Shown one piece after another: positions 39,883 to 49,502 of a stretch of 64,000 nt of DNA (position 1 is the stretch's first letter; every line of letters begins with the position of its first letter). The stretch lies in the IMG/VR virus record IMGVR_UViG_3300044940_000489, positions 1 through 64,000 of that record, one strand, 5' to 3'. This stretch comes from a virus. The translations under genes and the position numbers were made by a program. Under the pieces are notes generated by a model. That model was not told where the DNA came from, did not search any database, and saw only the letters and a program-made list of their open reading frames with translations.

Positions 39883-42702
39883 TTACGCTGCGCTTGAAGA
39901 CTTGATGCCTTCGATGCTGAGAGTAATTGGAATAAACTTGATCGCGTTAGCGAGTACGGCCACAACTGAAACTTCTAGCACGTTACCGTTAATGTTAACA
40001 TTGATAGATTTCCAGCCGCCTGGGGCATCTTTGGTGCCTACAGTAAACTTAAGCGACAAGAACTCAGCCATTTTTGACTTAACAAATGATACGGCGACTT
40101 GGTCAGTCACGTCAGCCACTGATTCGCCAACGAAAGCATTCTTAAGGCTTTGAGCCAGGCTTAGGGCCATTAGGTCGGCTACGTATACCGCTTGAATGCT
40201 ATTGTATACGATGTTATTGTCCAGGCCGTAAGTGGTTTGGTCCGTAAGGAAAACATACCCGCCAGCTTCTTGGCGCTGGATTGGGATCAATCCTGCCAAA
40301 ATTGCATCTTCACAATCTGTTATGTTTTCATCGTCGAAGTCTCCAGCAGCCTGAATAGCCTTAACGATATTAACCGTCTTGTTGAAGATTGCTTTGTAAG
40401 CACCAGCCGCTTGCATGCCTGCAGCTTTTACTGCGCCCATCCAAGGCTGGAACTGCTCAATATCTCCTTGAGAATTGACATCCGAAACGTCTTGGAAGAA
40501 ATGAGCAATACGGAAGTTGGCCATGCTGGCTGCAGAAGCCTTGGCTACTGCAAATGTACCGCGCTTAGAAACAAAACCCATTCTATGGCGCTTTACTTTA
40601 GGAGTAGACATTGCAATACAGTGAGCCTTAACGGCTGCGTTACAGGCATCTACTGTGTAAGTAGATCCAGCTTCTGTGTCGCCGCTAGCGATGTCTTGAG
40701 CTGCGTCTCTTGAAATAAGGGGCACAACAAAATTGCAGCGGACGCCCTGAAGAGCATCGATAGCTTCTGTAAGCTGAAGCCCAGAGGTAGTGCCCTTGGC
40801 TCCGCCTGACAAGAACGCAAAGTCATTATCTTCAGGAAGGCCAGCCGTAGCGATTTCTTCATACTCAGCTAGTGCAGATGCCTTTGAAGGCGATGCGCTG
40901 GCGCCATTAAGATCCCAAAGGTCGCGCTTTACACGGCCTGGGCGTGCACCCAAATCAGAGCAGATAGTAATCGTCATTTCATCAAGAACAGACGGGCTTC
41001 TAGAAGCCTCAAGAGCGTTGGTCGCTGCTGCAGAATATCCTGGTAGAGCGTTAATTTTGGTGACCAGGTCACTGATTGAAGCAATTTCATCCAAGTTAAT
41101 GTCTTGGTTGGCACCAGCTCCGCCGGTTACAGTAGTTTGAAGGCGCTTGACTCCAGAAACTTTCTGGATTGTCATGGAGGCAGTAGTCCCGTTGTACCCA
41201 ATGCTCAGCACTACGTTTCCGCCGACATTATTGAAGGTCTCTTCCTGGGCTGTAGAGGTACGCTTAAGAACTAGCTTAATACGTCGCTCCGCAGATGAAG
41301 TAAGCAAAGCGCCAATAAATGATGCAGCGCTGTCTACTCCTAATGACTTAAATAGAGTGTTAATGTTAACTGATCCAGCGTTATCCTGAATCTCTAGAGC
41401 TTTGCCCGCACCCTTGATTTGTTTATCATAAATAGAAAGGTCTGTAGCTGCAGCGATAGGCGCTGCGGCCACTGCCACTGGGCTTCCATTGGATAGCCGC
41501 GCAGCCTTAACATAAGCAGACAATGTGGTGTTAGACACTTCTACAATAGAATACCAGCCGACGTTAGCAGATCCAGCGCCCTGGTATGGGGAGCCGGAGG
41601 GGATATACATAATATCGCCAACTCTTGGCTTCTGAGCCCAAAGCGAGCCGCCAGCAAGAGTAGCCGTAAGCTGTGAGCCAGATACGGTAACCGTTAGGTT
41701 TATACCTGTTAGGCCGGTCAATACGTTACGGTTTGTACCGGACATATTGTCGATTCGGATTGATGAATAGCCTACAATATCGTTAGCTGGTGTGCCAGAA
41801 AAAGCAGTAGGGGCTACGTTGGCAGGTGCACCAGAAGTAATTTTCTTTGCAGAAATTTCTGCCAGAGTGGCTGTGTTAGAGACAGCCGTAACCAAGTACC
41901 AGCCGACGTTTTCGTTAGAGCCGCCAGCTACTACTGAGCCAGATGGCACTCTAATGGTATCTCCCACTGCAGGAGAGTTAGCCCAAACGTCTGGGGCAGC
42001 AAGCTTAAACTTTACGTTTTGGCCAGATACTACTGCTACTTCTAACGTGTCTGAAACAGTTAGACCGGCAGTAATGTTGCGGTTAACTCCGCCAACAGCA
42101 TTCAAATTTGACAGACCCACAACCGCAGAAGCAAAAGCTGATGGGGCGGTATCTGCTGAAATGGCAAGCGTTTGCTTAGATCCGCCATTTACGCGCACAG
42201 CCATGGAAGCAGCCGATGCAGATGGCACGTAAGAGAATGTTCCAGTAGTCGGAGCAGCTTCAGCCTGTGAGCTTGTAATCTCCTGCTGAATCTCGTTTCC
42301 GAGCTTGCCGCCTCGCTTAGCGATGAAGGTACCGTGTCCGTCTGCTGTATCTCTCTCGGCCTTGGCTGAGCTGTTGGTTTTTACCAAGATGACTCGCTGA
42401 GCCGATCCCTGAATTCTTGGGGAGGCCGATGGGGCAGACAGGCCTCTAAAGGCATCTACCAATCTTCCTGAACCATATTTTGCTACTACGCGGTTGATAT
42501 CAGTAGGTGAAAATGCGTTATCTGAAAGCTTTTTCCCGTCTGTTTTATCTTGACTCCAAGAAGGCCCCTCGTCAGCCTCACCGACCAGAGCCACTACACC
42601 AGAAGTAGCTAGACCAGCGGGGTTGGTTTCAACAATAATATCAACACTGCTGTCAGGGATAATAAGCTGTGTCCCTGAAGAAGTAACGAATACTGATGCC
42701 AT
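39883..42702 (-). CDS. Tail sheath protein
   Basis: 939 residues, longer than common sheaths (about 400-660). N-terminal SVDIIVETNPAGLATSGVVA, then LVGEADEGPSW, and NRVVAKYGSGRLVDAFRGLS fit the sheath N-terminal region. The C-terminal 230 residues (AVAKASAASMANFRIAHFFQ, ILAGLIPIQRQEAGGYVFLT, then DQTTYGLDNNIVYNSIQAVY) match the conserved C-terminal sheath domain. Two tandem insert domains lie at about residues 170-420, each ending in a (V/I)PSGS...VGWY segment. The contracted sheath drives the tube through the envelope. Confidence 0.85.
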   Translation of the reverse strand: MASVFVTSSGTQLIIPDSSVDIIVETNPAGLATSGVVALVGEADEGPSWSQDKTDGKKLSDNAFSPTDINRVVAKYGSGRLVDAFRGLSAPSASPRIQGSAQRVILVKTNSSAKAERDTADGHGTFIAKRGGKLGNEIQQEITSSQAEAAPTTGTFSYVPSASAASMAVRVNGGSKQTLAISADTAPSAFASAVVGLSNLNAVGGVNRNITAGLTVSDTLEVAVVSGQNVKFKLAAPDVWANSPAVGDTIRVPSGSVVAGGSNENVGWYLVTAVSNTATLAEISAKKITSGAPANVAPTAFSGTPANDIVGYSSIRIDNMSGTNRNVLTGLTGINLTVTVSGSQLTATLAGGSLWAQKPRVGDIMYIPSGSPYQGAGSANVGWYSIVEVSNTTLSAYVKAARLSNGSPVAVAAAPIAAATDLSIYDKQIKGAGKALEIQDNAGSVNINTLFKSLGVDSAASFIGALLTSSAERRIKLVLKRTSTAQEETFNNVGGNVVLSIGYNGTTASMTIQKVSGVKRLQTTVTGGAGANQDINLDEIASISDLVTKINALPGYSAAATNALEASRSPSVLDEMTITICSDLGARPGRVKRDLWDLNGASASPSKASALAEYEEIATAGLPEDNDFAFLSGGAKGTTSGLQLTEAIDALQGVRCNFVVPLISRDAAQDIASGDTEAGSTYTVDACNAAVKAHCIAMSTPKVKRHRMGFVSKRGTFAVAKASAASMANFRIAHFFQDVSDVNSQGDIEQFQPWMGAVKAAGMQAAGAYKAIFNKTVNIVKAIQAAGDFDDENITDCEDAILAGLIPIQRQEAGGYVFLTDQTTYGLDNNIVYNSIQAVYVADLMALSLAQSLKNAFVGESVADVTDQVAVSFVKSKMAEFLSLKFTVGTKDAPGGWKSINVNINGNVLEVSVVAVLANAIKFIPITLSIEGIKSSSAA

Positions 42703-42726
42703 TATGCGCTCCTATAAACTAAAAAA

Positions 42727-42755
42727 ACATTAAGTTAATACTGTAACTATTTGAA
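42727..42755 (-). promoter_or_regulatory. 29-bp conserved intergenic motif, copy 4
   Basis: Minus-strand copy with TTCAAATAGTTA at one end and AACTTAATGT at the other, 25 bp before the sheath ATG at 42702 (ribosome site TAGGAGCGCATA). It lies in the gap after the stop at 42765. It departs from the consensus at the last but one base. Confidence 0.45.
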
Positions 42756-42764
42756 AACACTCAA

Positions 42765-43031
42765 TTAATCTTCGACCGGTATGCCAAAATTTTTAATTCC
42801 GTGAATCCACATCTCAGGCTGATCCAGCCATCCATTTGCCTGCAAATGCGCTTTGCATGCAATTAGATGAATGTCACGACCGTTTTTTACTACCGCAGAC
42901 CAGCAAGCTTCAAAATTAGGCCACTGCTGAACAGGGGCTCGATTTTGAACTTCAATAGGAGACGTAGGAATCACTTCCTTTTCGAGTGGGGTACTGATCT
43001 GAATACTATCTCGTCTCTTTTTCCTGCTCAT
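42765..43031 (-). CDS. Small protein, unknown
   Basis: 88 residues beginning MSRKKRRDSIQISTPLEKEV. The C-terminal part reads WPNFEACWSAVVKNGRDIHL, then ACKAHLQANGWLDQPEMWIHGI, probably a small helical domain. Lies between a coiled-coil-like gene and the sheath promoter. Conserved small genes in this place are often tail-assembly or neck factors, but nothing specific is recognised. Confidence 0.5.
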   Translation of the reverse strand: MSRKKRRDSIQISTPLEKEVIPTSPIEVQNRAPVQQWPNFEACWSAVVKNGRDIHLIACKAHLQANGWLDQPEMWIHGIKNFGIPVED

Positions 43032-43041
43032 ATTATTATCC

Positions 43042-43566
43042 TTACTTTTTATTATGAGGGCTTCTGCGCTGAGACGGGTCCTTAAGGGTTCTTAGGTGTT
43101 CCATCATTTCTTTGGCTTCTTTGGCTGGCATTTTTTGGGCGTGCTCTCTAATAGAGTCCCCGTGCTCGGCTATTTCATGAGCTGCATGCTCAGGTGTGCC
43201 CGGCTTATGAGGCTTGTCGTCCTTTTTAAGGCCCCAAGATTTCTTCATAGCACAGCTCTTAACATATTTAAGAAACTTAGTGCCTGTTTCCGATTTCCAG
43301 CATTTTCCCATCTCTTCCGACAATTTAAGGTTCGGTGACTTAGGGGCCTCCGGTGCCTTAATTTTGGGCGCTCTTTTGGGGGGTGCGGCAGGAGCAATAC
43401 TCAGCCCCTTATCATGGGCCTTATCTAGCAGTGTCCCGGGGAGCTTAGTCTTGGGATCGGCTTTTTTAAGGACATCAATCGCCGCATCGATCTTTTCTGA
43501 AAGCTCTTTCTTCTTAAGCGCCACTATTGCGCCACTAACTTTTTGATAGAAACTCATTTTTTTCAT
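43042..43566 (-). CDS. Lys/Pro-rich protein, unknown
   Basis: 174 residues. N-terminal helix (FYQKVSGAIVALKKKELSEK), a Pro/Lys linker (APAAPPKRAPKIKAPEAPKS), a short CWKSETGTKFLKYVKSCAMK segment and a His/Lys-rich helical end (AAHEIAEHGDSIREHAQKMP). The ATG overlaps the 1229-residue gene's stop as TAATG, so it is probably made together with it. Composition resembles the neighbouring polyvalent-type proteins. Confidence 0.5.
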   Translation of the reverse strand: MKKMSFYQKVSGAIVALKKKELSEKIDAAIDVLKKADPKTKLPGTLLDKAHDKGLSIAPAAPPKRAPKIKAPEAPKSPNLKLSEEMGKCWKSETGTKFLKYVKSCAMKKSWGLKKDDKPHKPGTPEHAAHEIAEHGDSIREHAQKMPAKEAKEMMEHLRTLKDPSQRRSPHNKK

Positions 43567-46500
43567 TATGCCCTCTTAATCTGCTTTAATTTACTCATTA
43601 GATTGCCTAGTACTTTTTTATTAGAGTCATCTGAATTCAAAATAGTAGGACCACTGATTTTCATTGGCTCACTAATGGTAGTTCTATTAACCTCAACTGG
43701 GCCAGAAACTATCCTGGGGCCAATAGCCGCTTTCTGTACTTTAGGTGCAGACTGTTTGGACTGAAAAGGGGTCTGCATTTTGCCGCTCAGATCTGGGTCA
43801 AAAAGCTTTTGCTGACCTGGCTGCGGACTTACAGGCCCGGACGGAGCTGCCGTTGATACTGGTGGCTTGGGTGCGAATTGCTTCTTGGCATGAAATTCCT
43901 TAAGAGCTGCATCCTTTTTAGCCTGCTTCTCAGCTCGCATCTGATGCATCATTTCCTTAAGATATTTATTTTTATTAAGATCTTCACTTTTTTGTGCCTT
44001 TGTCTTCTTGTTTAAAAAACTAAGGATCTTGGCAGCCCTCTTCTTCTGTTGATCTTGTGAAATAGCAATTGGGCCTTTTTTATCATAATTTAAAATTGGA
44101 TCTTTGGTTTTAATATCATCACCGACAGGGTGTCCAAAATGGTCATAGGAGGGGTCGTGATGAACAGAGGAATCCGTACCGCTATCGTGAATAACGACTT
44201 TAGCAAGGGTTTTGTTTTTTATAAAGTTTTTTAAAATTTGAGATTTTTTCAAATTTTCCCCAATCTTCTCGCTTGATGCGAGCTTTTTCGATTGCTCTTG
44301 TTTATATTTAATATAACTTGGGTTTGCTGCTATAGCTGAACGAACGAGCGAATAATCATCATTTACAAGTCTTTCGTAGTGCCTTGGATCTAGATTTGGA
44401 TTTTCTGCTATAGCTGAACGGACGGACCAATCCTCATCATTTACAAGTCTTTCGTGGTGCCTTGGATCTAGATTTGGGTTTTTTGCTATAGCGAAACGAA
44501 CGGACCGCTTCTCATCATTTACAAGTCTTTCGTAGTGCCTTGGATCTAGATTTGGATTTTTTGCTATAGCTCTACGAACATCCCCATCCTCATCATTTAC
44601 AAGTTTTTCGTGGTGCCTTAGATCTAGATTTGGGTTTTCTGCTATAGCTCTACGAACCTCCCTATCCTCATCATTTACAAGTTTTTCGTAGTGCCTTGGA
44701 TCTAGATTTGGATTTTCTGCTATCGCTGAACGGACGGACCAATGCTCATCATTTACAAGTCTTTCGTAGTGCCTTGGATCTAGGTTTGGGTTTGCTGCTA
44801 TAGCTCTACGAACATCCCCATCCTCATCATTTACAAGTTTTTCGTGGTGACTTGGATCTAGGTTTGGGTTTGCTGCTATGGTTCTACGGACGAGCGAATT
44901 ATCATCATTTACAAGTCTTTCGTAGTGCCTTGGATCTAGATTTGGATTTTTTGCTATAGCTGAACGGACGTACCAATCCTCATCATTTACAAGTCTTTCG
45001 TAATGTCTTGGATCTAGATTTGGGTTTTTTGCTATAGCTCTACGGACGTACGAAACATCATCATTTACAAGTCTTTCGTGATGTCTTGGATCTAGATTTG
45101 GTTTTTCTGCTATAGCTGAACGAACGAGCGTATCATAATCATTTGCAAGTCTTTCGTAGTGCCTTGGATCTAGGTTTGGTTTTTCTGCTATAGCTGAACG
45201 AACGAGCGTATCATAATCATTTGCAAGTCTTTCGTAGTGCCTTGGATCTAGGTTTGGGTTTGCTGCTATAGCTCTACGAACTTCCATATCCTCATCATTT
45301 ACAAGTCTTTCGTGATGTCTTGGATCTAGGTTTGGATTTTTTGCTATAGCTAAACGAACATCTTTATGCTTTTCAGGCAATTTAACGCTTCCAGACAAGA
45401 TTTTTTCTATTCCCTCATTGTCCAAAACAACTAAACCAGGATTGGCCAGCTTGACCTCTTTTTGCAATTTTGGCGATAAATCGTTAAAATCAAAGTTCTT
45501 TTCAGATTCGTAGCCCCCGCCAATAACGCCTTTAATCCTTTTATCTTTTAGTAGATTGGCGATATCCTGGTGATATTCTTTTGCTGGCTTGTCGTTTCCT
45601 CTGCCCTTCATTTCTCCTAAAAAACCATTATTTGAAATAAAAGTCAAATGCGGTTCATGGTAGATTTTATCCCCAACCTTGTGCTCTGTTCTTAAAGATA
45701 GGATTTTATCCCCTTTGGTCTTAGATGGAACATTTCCGCAATGTCCCATTGCTTTGCCTTCATTCTCGCAAGCACCAACACCTAATCCAAACCAGTGTCT
45801 GTTGGGTTTAGTGCCTTGAACCACTTTTTGGGTTTTTGATGAGGGGCTGACAAGGTTTTTATTTTGTTTAATCCTTTCGTTATACGTGCTGTATGCATCT
45901 TGAAAGATTTTTCTTCCAGAATTCAAATCATGCTCTTTATCAAATCTGACTTTAGCCACCTCTGGGATATGAGTAGAACCCCCAAAGTGCTCCAATTCTT
46001 GCTTCACTTCTTTAGTAAAATCGCCGGGATTATTTCTATAATGCCTAGCGGCCCAAATCTGCCAGTTTTGATTTGGTAGGGCTTTTGAAGCCCAATCCGC
46101 GAATTCATGATGATGGGGTTCTGGCTGAGTACCCATCATTTGAAGAATATCTTTTTTACCCTTCTCTAATGGTTCAAAATTTGTTTTTAAGTTTTTTTCA
46201 ATCTTTTCAGGCAAATTCTTGCCCTTAGACTCTTTGTTCCAATGCTCTACAGCTTTTTTGCCGCCCAAAGCCTTCGTCCCGGCAGATGTATTTGCCCATC
46301 TTCTTTGTGCTTCCGAAGAATAAGGCTTCATTAGTGGCTTGTGCTTTTCGCCAGAAATATCCGATTCAGGAAGTCTTGGTTTTGACCCTAGAGATTTTAG
46401 AATTTTACTGGCACTTACTTTTGCGCACGACCCCTTTGAGTACGGCTTTTTGCCTGGAACTGGCGCATAACCCTCCCAGCATCTTTTGTTAAGTCCCTCT

Positions 46501-47255
46501 GACTTACTGCATTTCCAGCGCTTTAGGGCTGCACCTTTTGGGGTAAGCTTGCCATCTTTTGAAGTTGGCCCCTTTACTCCTGACATTCTTGCACAGAAGC
46601 TCTTTCTTCTTTTTGCTGCCTTGCTTCCCGGTTTTACTTTGCCAGTTACTGGACGCTTGAGATTAGAGCCTGTTTCGCGATTATATTTTTTTCTATAGGA
46701 ATCCTTCAGGCCGCCAGACTTAGAGTGCTTATTCTCGTTGTATCCGTGGAATGGCTTTTCTTCTTTTGCAAGGTCAGACTCTTCAAAGTCTGCCATTTCA
46801 ACTTTAATAAACTCTTCGATAGTGTCATTGGATATATCTGATCCCCACAGAAGATCTGCGGTGCCATCTGCGTGCTTTACTAAGACAATCTCATCTGACT
46901 GCGGCATCTCGCTTTTAGGCAGCGGCAGGGGTCTCTGCCTCTTAAGAGCCTCTAAAACCTTTCTAGCTTTTACTTTTGCTATCTCAGCATGTTGCTTGGG
47001 CTCAAGTACTCTGGCATACCCATGTGATATAACGCCAGTCTGGCTGGGGTCAGCTCTTCTGGCTTCTATTCCGATGTCTGAAACACCTGGCCTAACTGTG
47101 CTGACCATTCGCGAGACGGGATCTGGTTGAGAAAACTTTTCTCGCTCTGATCTCAGCTGCCTTTTTGATTGTGGCGACAGCCCCTCATCCTCTCTGGCCT
47201 TAGAGAGTGCTTCAAGTAAGTGCTTTAATTTGTTATTAAAGTCTTTTAATTTCAT
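43566..47255 (-). CDS. Large protein with PcfJ-like domain and thirteen HEAT/LRV-type repeats
   Basis: 1229 residues. Residues about 200-260 hold KRRKSFCARMSGVKGPTSKD, the pattern of a small phage domain (DUF6321-like). Residues about 310-340 hold QRRWANTSAGTKALGGKKAV, and residues 470-610 resemble PcfJ: EGKAMGHCGN, ILSLRTEHK, EPHLTFI, EMKGRGNDKPAKEYHQDIANL. From about 635 to 985 come thirteen 26-residue repeats (NPNLDPRHYERLVNDEDWYV, then RSAIAK), like leucine-rich-variant repeats. The C-terminus is Lys-rich with a Pro linker. Likely a multidomain protein packaged or delivered with the virion; that is inference. Confidence 0.7.
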   Translation of the reverse strand: MKLKDFNNKLKHLLEALSKAREDEGLSPQSKRQLRSEREKFSQPDPVSRMVSTVRPGVSDIGIEARRADPSQTGVISHGYARVLEPKQHAEIAKVKARKVLEALKRQRPLPLPKSEMPQSDEIVLVKHADGTADLLWGSDISNDTIEEFIKVEMADFEESDLAKEEKPFHGYNENKHSKSGGLKDSYRKKYNRETGSNLKRPVTGKVKPGSKAAKRRKSFCARMSGVKGPTSKDGKLTPKGAALKRWKCSKSEGLNKRCWEGYAPVPGKKPYSKGSCAKVSASKILKSLGSKPRLPESDISGEKHKPLMKPYSSEAQRRWANTSAGTKALGGKKAVEHWNKESKGKNLPEKIEKNLKTNFEPLEKGKKDILQMMGTQPEPHHHEFADWASKALPNQNWQIWAARHYRNNPGDFTKEVKQELEHFGGSTHIPEVAKVRFDKEHDLNSGRKIFQDAYSTYNERIKQNKNLVSPSSKTQKVVQGTKPNRHWFGLGVGACENEGKAMGHCGNVPSKTKGDKILSLRTEHKVGDKIYHEPHLTFISNNGFLGEMKGRGNDKPAKEYHQDIANLLKDKRIKGVIGGGYESEKNFDFNDLSPKLQKEVKLANPGLVVLDNEGIEKILSGSVKLPEKHKDVRLAIAKNPNLDPRHHERLVNDEDMEVRRAIAANPNLDPRHYERLANDYDTLVRSAIAEKPNLDPRHYERLANDYDTLVRSAIAEKPNLDPRHHERLVNDDVSYVRRAIAKNPNLDPRHYERLVNDEDWYVRSAIAKNPNLDPRHYERLVNDDNSLVRRTIAANPNLDPSHHEKLVNDEDGDVRRAIAANPNLDPRHYERLVNDEHWSVRSAIAENPNLDPRHYEKLVNDEDREVRRAIAENPNLDLRHHEKLVNDEDGDVRRAIAKNPNLDPRHYERLVNDEKRSVRFAIAKNPNLDPRHHERLVNDEDWSVRSAIAENPNLDPRHYERLVNDDYSLVRSAIAANPSYIKYKQEQSKKLASSEKIGENLKKSQILKNFIKNKTLAKVVIHDSGTDSSVHHDPSYDHFGHPVGDDIKTKDPILNYDKKGPIAISQDQQKKRAAKILSFLNKKTKAQKSEDLNKNKYLKEMMHQMRAEKQAKKDAALKEFHAKKQFAPKPPVSTAAPSGPVSPQPGQQKLFDPDLSGKMQTPFQSKQSAPKVQKAAIGPRIVSGPVEVNRTTISEPMKISGPTILNSDDSNKKVLGNLMSKLKQIKRA
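44320..45345 (-). repeat. Coding tandem repeat, thirteen 78-bp units
   Basis: Each unit encodes 26 residues beginning (A/K/E)NPNLDPRH(Y/H)E(R/K)L. Units are highly similar at nucleotide level; two adjacent ones (residues ANDYDTLVRSAIAEKPNLDP repeated) are almost identical. Variation concentrates in the four residues after VND. Unequal recombination can readily change the copy number. It is inside the PcfJ-like gene and keeps the frame throughout. Confidence 0.9.
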
Positions 47256-47650
47256 TTTTCCCAGTCGCCATTATGGAAATGATTCAAAATATCTCGAACC
47301 GCTTCTCTAATATTTGCGTACAGCTTATGTGACTTGCCTTTATGGCTTCCGTCGTGCCCATGCACAGCAACAGTGATGTGCGGTTCGCCTTGGGCCAGTC
47401 TTTGCATATTAACACACATTTTATAGTGAGGCTGCCCTTCTTTGCCAGTTCCAATTACATGAGTAATATAGCCCGGCGCCCCGAGGTATTGCCCCACATG
47501 CTTAAGAGAGTCCTGCTCTTGTGGGGCAAGCGGCTCGGCCTTGGTAACTTTTGCCTTCGGCTTGTTCATCTGCCTAACCAAAAGGATGGCCTGCGTCAAG
47601 TCCTTGACTTTTCTTAGCTTTTCCATGATTTGGGTTTTGAGATCAGACAT
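47252..47650 (-). CDS. Small His-rich protein, unknown
   Basis: 132 residues, overlapping the next gene as ATGA. N-terminal helix (TQIMEKLRKVKDLTQAILLV), then a beta-rich part: GQYLGAPGYITHVIGTGKEG, YKMCVNMQRLAQGEPHITVA, VHGHDGSHKGKSHKLYANIR. No recognised family. The candidate promoter motif ends only 9 bp before the ATG, leaving almost no leader. Confidence 0.5.
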   Translation of the reverse strand: MSDLKTQIMEKLRKVKDLTQAILLVRQMNKPKAKVTKAEPLAPQEQDSLKHVGQYLGAPGYITHVIGTGKEGQPHYKMCVNMQRLAQGEPHITVAVHGHDGSHKGKSHKLYANIREAVRDILNHFHNGDWEK

Positions 47651-47658
47651 ACATTCTT

Positions 47659-47687
47659 ATATTAAGTTAGCGACTTAAAGTACTGTT
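47659..47687 (-). promoter_or_regulatory. 29-bp conserved intergenic motif, copy 5
   Basis: Minus-strand copy with TTTAAGTC in the middle and AACTTAATAT at the end, filling the 38-bp gap between the stop at 47689 and the ATG at 47650. If it is a promoter, the first transcript would be nearly leaderless, which is a caution against a simple reading. Confidence 0.45.
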
Positions 47688-47688
47688 T

Positions 47689-48729
47689 TTACTCATTATT
47701 TTCGTCGTCTTCAGTGTCGTATTCTTTGTCGGCTTCCATCTTCCAGCCCTGCTTTTTTACCTGATCGTAATAAGCTCCGGGCGGAGTCTTTGTGGCGGCA
47801 ATTACGGATGAGCTAGTAACAGATTGATCTACATTAGCATCGATCAGTAGTTCTGGGGATATGCCTTCAATTGCCGCGCTAGTTGACTCAATAAATGTAT
47901 GCTGCACTCGACCTCTTACGTTTAGGTCGCGGGCAAATAATAAGTTTGTGTCGTCTGATGGGTTCGGAATATATACTGGAGAATACGAATAGGTCCCGAT
48001 CTCGAAGTTTCTGGCTTCAAATAGGGTTTTCTTATACCTTCCAAAAATATAAAGGCATAGGGAGTAAAGGAACATAAGCTCGTTTGGTTCAGTGCTGATG
48101 CATGTAATTGTGTAATCTTCGTAAAACCATATGGATTTTTTATTATGCCTTACTATGTCTCTAGTCGGCCTAATAGTCATATTAGTAAAATCCGCTTTAA
48201 GATCCGTGTCTATTAGTAGTGTATGCTTATTTAGGACTATTTGAATTTCGTATGCCTGTTTATTAACTTCATCGTAAACGAACTGCCCCTCAAAAACTTT
48301 ATCAAGGGATACGTCATCTGGAAAAACTAGTTCGCCCGTTGCTGGATCGTAAGATTCTGGTGTCACTGGACCCAGAATAATATTAGGGCTAGGATATGCA
48401 CCGCCCAAAGTAGCTGGATCTACGGATTCAAAGTGGTCTGAATCACCTAGCCCCTGCTTCTGGGGGTCCTCGCTGCCTCCGCCAATTTTAATAACGATAG
48501 CGGGAAGCTTCGAGAGATCTGGCAGCCTAGTTTCCATTACTATATTGATTTGTTTTTTGGCAAGAAAATCTTTGAATCTATCAATCTGCTGCTTACCCCA
48601 GCTATCTTTTAAGTACCTATCTTCCATAAATTGGCACATGATATCATCAATAAGATATGGATTGCGGCGAATATCGGCCAGGCCAATTCTAATGGCAGTC
48701 AAAATGATGGTATCTGTTGCGGCTATCAT
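47689..48729 (-). CDS. Neck or tail-terminator-type structural protein
   Basis: 346 residues, between the tail-completion-like gene and the PcfJ-like block. The N-terminal 60 residues are helical (DTIILTAIRIGLADIRRNPY). A long beta-rich middle follows (QAYEIQIVLNKHTLLIDTDL, SIWFYEDYTITCISTEPNEL) and the C-terminus is polar and acidic. Such size and order suggest a neck or tail-terminator component. No motif decides it. Confidence 0.5.
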   Translation of the reverse strand: MIAATDTIILTAIRIGLADIRRNPYLIDDIMCQFMEDRYLKDSWGKQQIDRFKDFLAKKQINIVMETRLPDLSKLPAIVIKIGGGSEDPQKQGLGDSDHFESVDPATLGGAYPSPNIILGPVTPESYDPATGELVFPDDVSLDKVFEGQFVYDEVNKQAYEIQIVLNKHTLLIDTDLKADFTNMTIRPTRDIVRHNKKSIWFYEDYTITCISTEPNELMFLYSLCLYIFGRYKKTLFEARNFEIGTYSYSPVYIPNPSDDTNLLFARDLNVRGRVQHTFIESTSAAIEGISPELLIDANVDQSVTSSSVIAATKTPPGAYYDQVKKQGWKMEADKEYDTEDDENNE

Positions 48730-49496
48730 TTCAAAATATCCTTAATCATTTCGGACCACATTTTATCGACTTCATCGGAAACTTCATCGAAAATTTTAGC
48801 GCCATCATAGCCCTTGGTTTCCCAAAGCCCTGATCCCTTGTGCTTGGAAGAGATTGTTCTGAATGTAAAAATATCCCTCTTAATCTTAGTCTTGCCAGAT
48901 GCCGTTTTGACTTCGCGCTGGTATATAGTTAAGCCTGCCAATAGTGGCTTGTTGAACTTGCTGATAGGCTGGTTTTTATCGTCTATCTTCACTGTAGCAA
49001 CTTTTCCAAGCTTTGGTTTTCCAGCTCCGTCTGTAATAATCTTATCGAGACCCTGCTTTTTGATTTGAGATTTTGCGTAATTTGCAATCCTAACTTGGAC
49101 AGCAGACATATCTGACTTGGGCTTGCTATGTTCAAATGGAATGGTCTTGTATTCAGAGCCGTCCTTTGCTTTTTTGGGGGGCTTACCATTGTTTAGAATT
49201 CGTTCTACCATACTGCCAGCAGGGTAGCCCTCTTCAATCCAGCCTGCGTCTTTTTTTAAGGACACTGACCATATTTCTTGGTCCTCGCCGCTATATATCT
49301 TATCGACGCTTAGGTTTTCAAGGTATTTTTTGCGAGTGGCGTTTAGCTTAGATTGGGCCTTCTGAAGTATTAGCGCGTGCGTTTGAATCGCGAGAAGCTG
49401 CACACCCTCTCGAGCACGCTTAACGGCCTCATCTGTCAGTTTTTTGACATCCTGGCCGATTTCTGCTAAAGCTTCTTCAACGGAATAGGATTTCAT
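48726..49496 (-). CDS. Tail-completion-like protein (HK97 gp10-like pattern)
   Basis: 256 residues. N-terminal helix (GQDVKKLTDEAVKRAREGVQLLA) and NATRKKYLENLSVDKI then WSVSLKKDAGWIEEGYPAGS resemble gp10-type head-tail joining proteins, in which helix alpha1 precedes a beta-sandwich with a (W/A)xxxExG motif. The rest (about 100-220) is Lys-rich. Starts with AGGAGTAGGACATC ahead and overlaps the next start by ATGA. Confidence 0.5.
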   Translation of the reverse strand: MKSYSVEEALAEIGQDVKKLTDEAVKRAREGVQLLAIQTHALILQKAQSKLNATRKKYLENLSVDKIYSGEDQEIWSVSLKKDAGWIEEGYPAGSMVERILNNGKPPKKAKDGSEYKTIPFEHSKPKSDMSAVQVRIANYAKSQIKKQGLDKIITDGAGKPKLGKVATVKIDDKNQPISKFNKPLLAGLTIYQREVKTASGKTKIKRDIFTFRTISSKHKGSGLWETKGYDGAKIFDEVSDEVDKMWSEMIKDILK

Positions 49497-49502
49497 GATG
49501 TC

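Noticed and set aside
44320-45345. Regularly spaced direct repeats resembling a CRISPR array
   Set aside because: The unit is 78 bp, coding and in frame throughout, with variation at codon level and no spacer of unrelated sequence.
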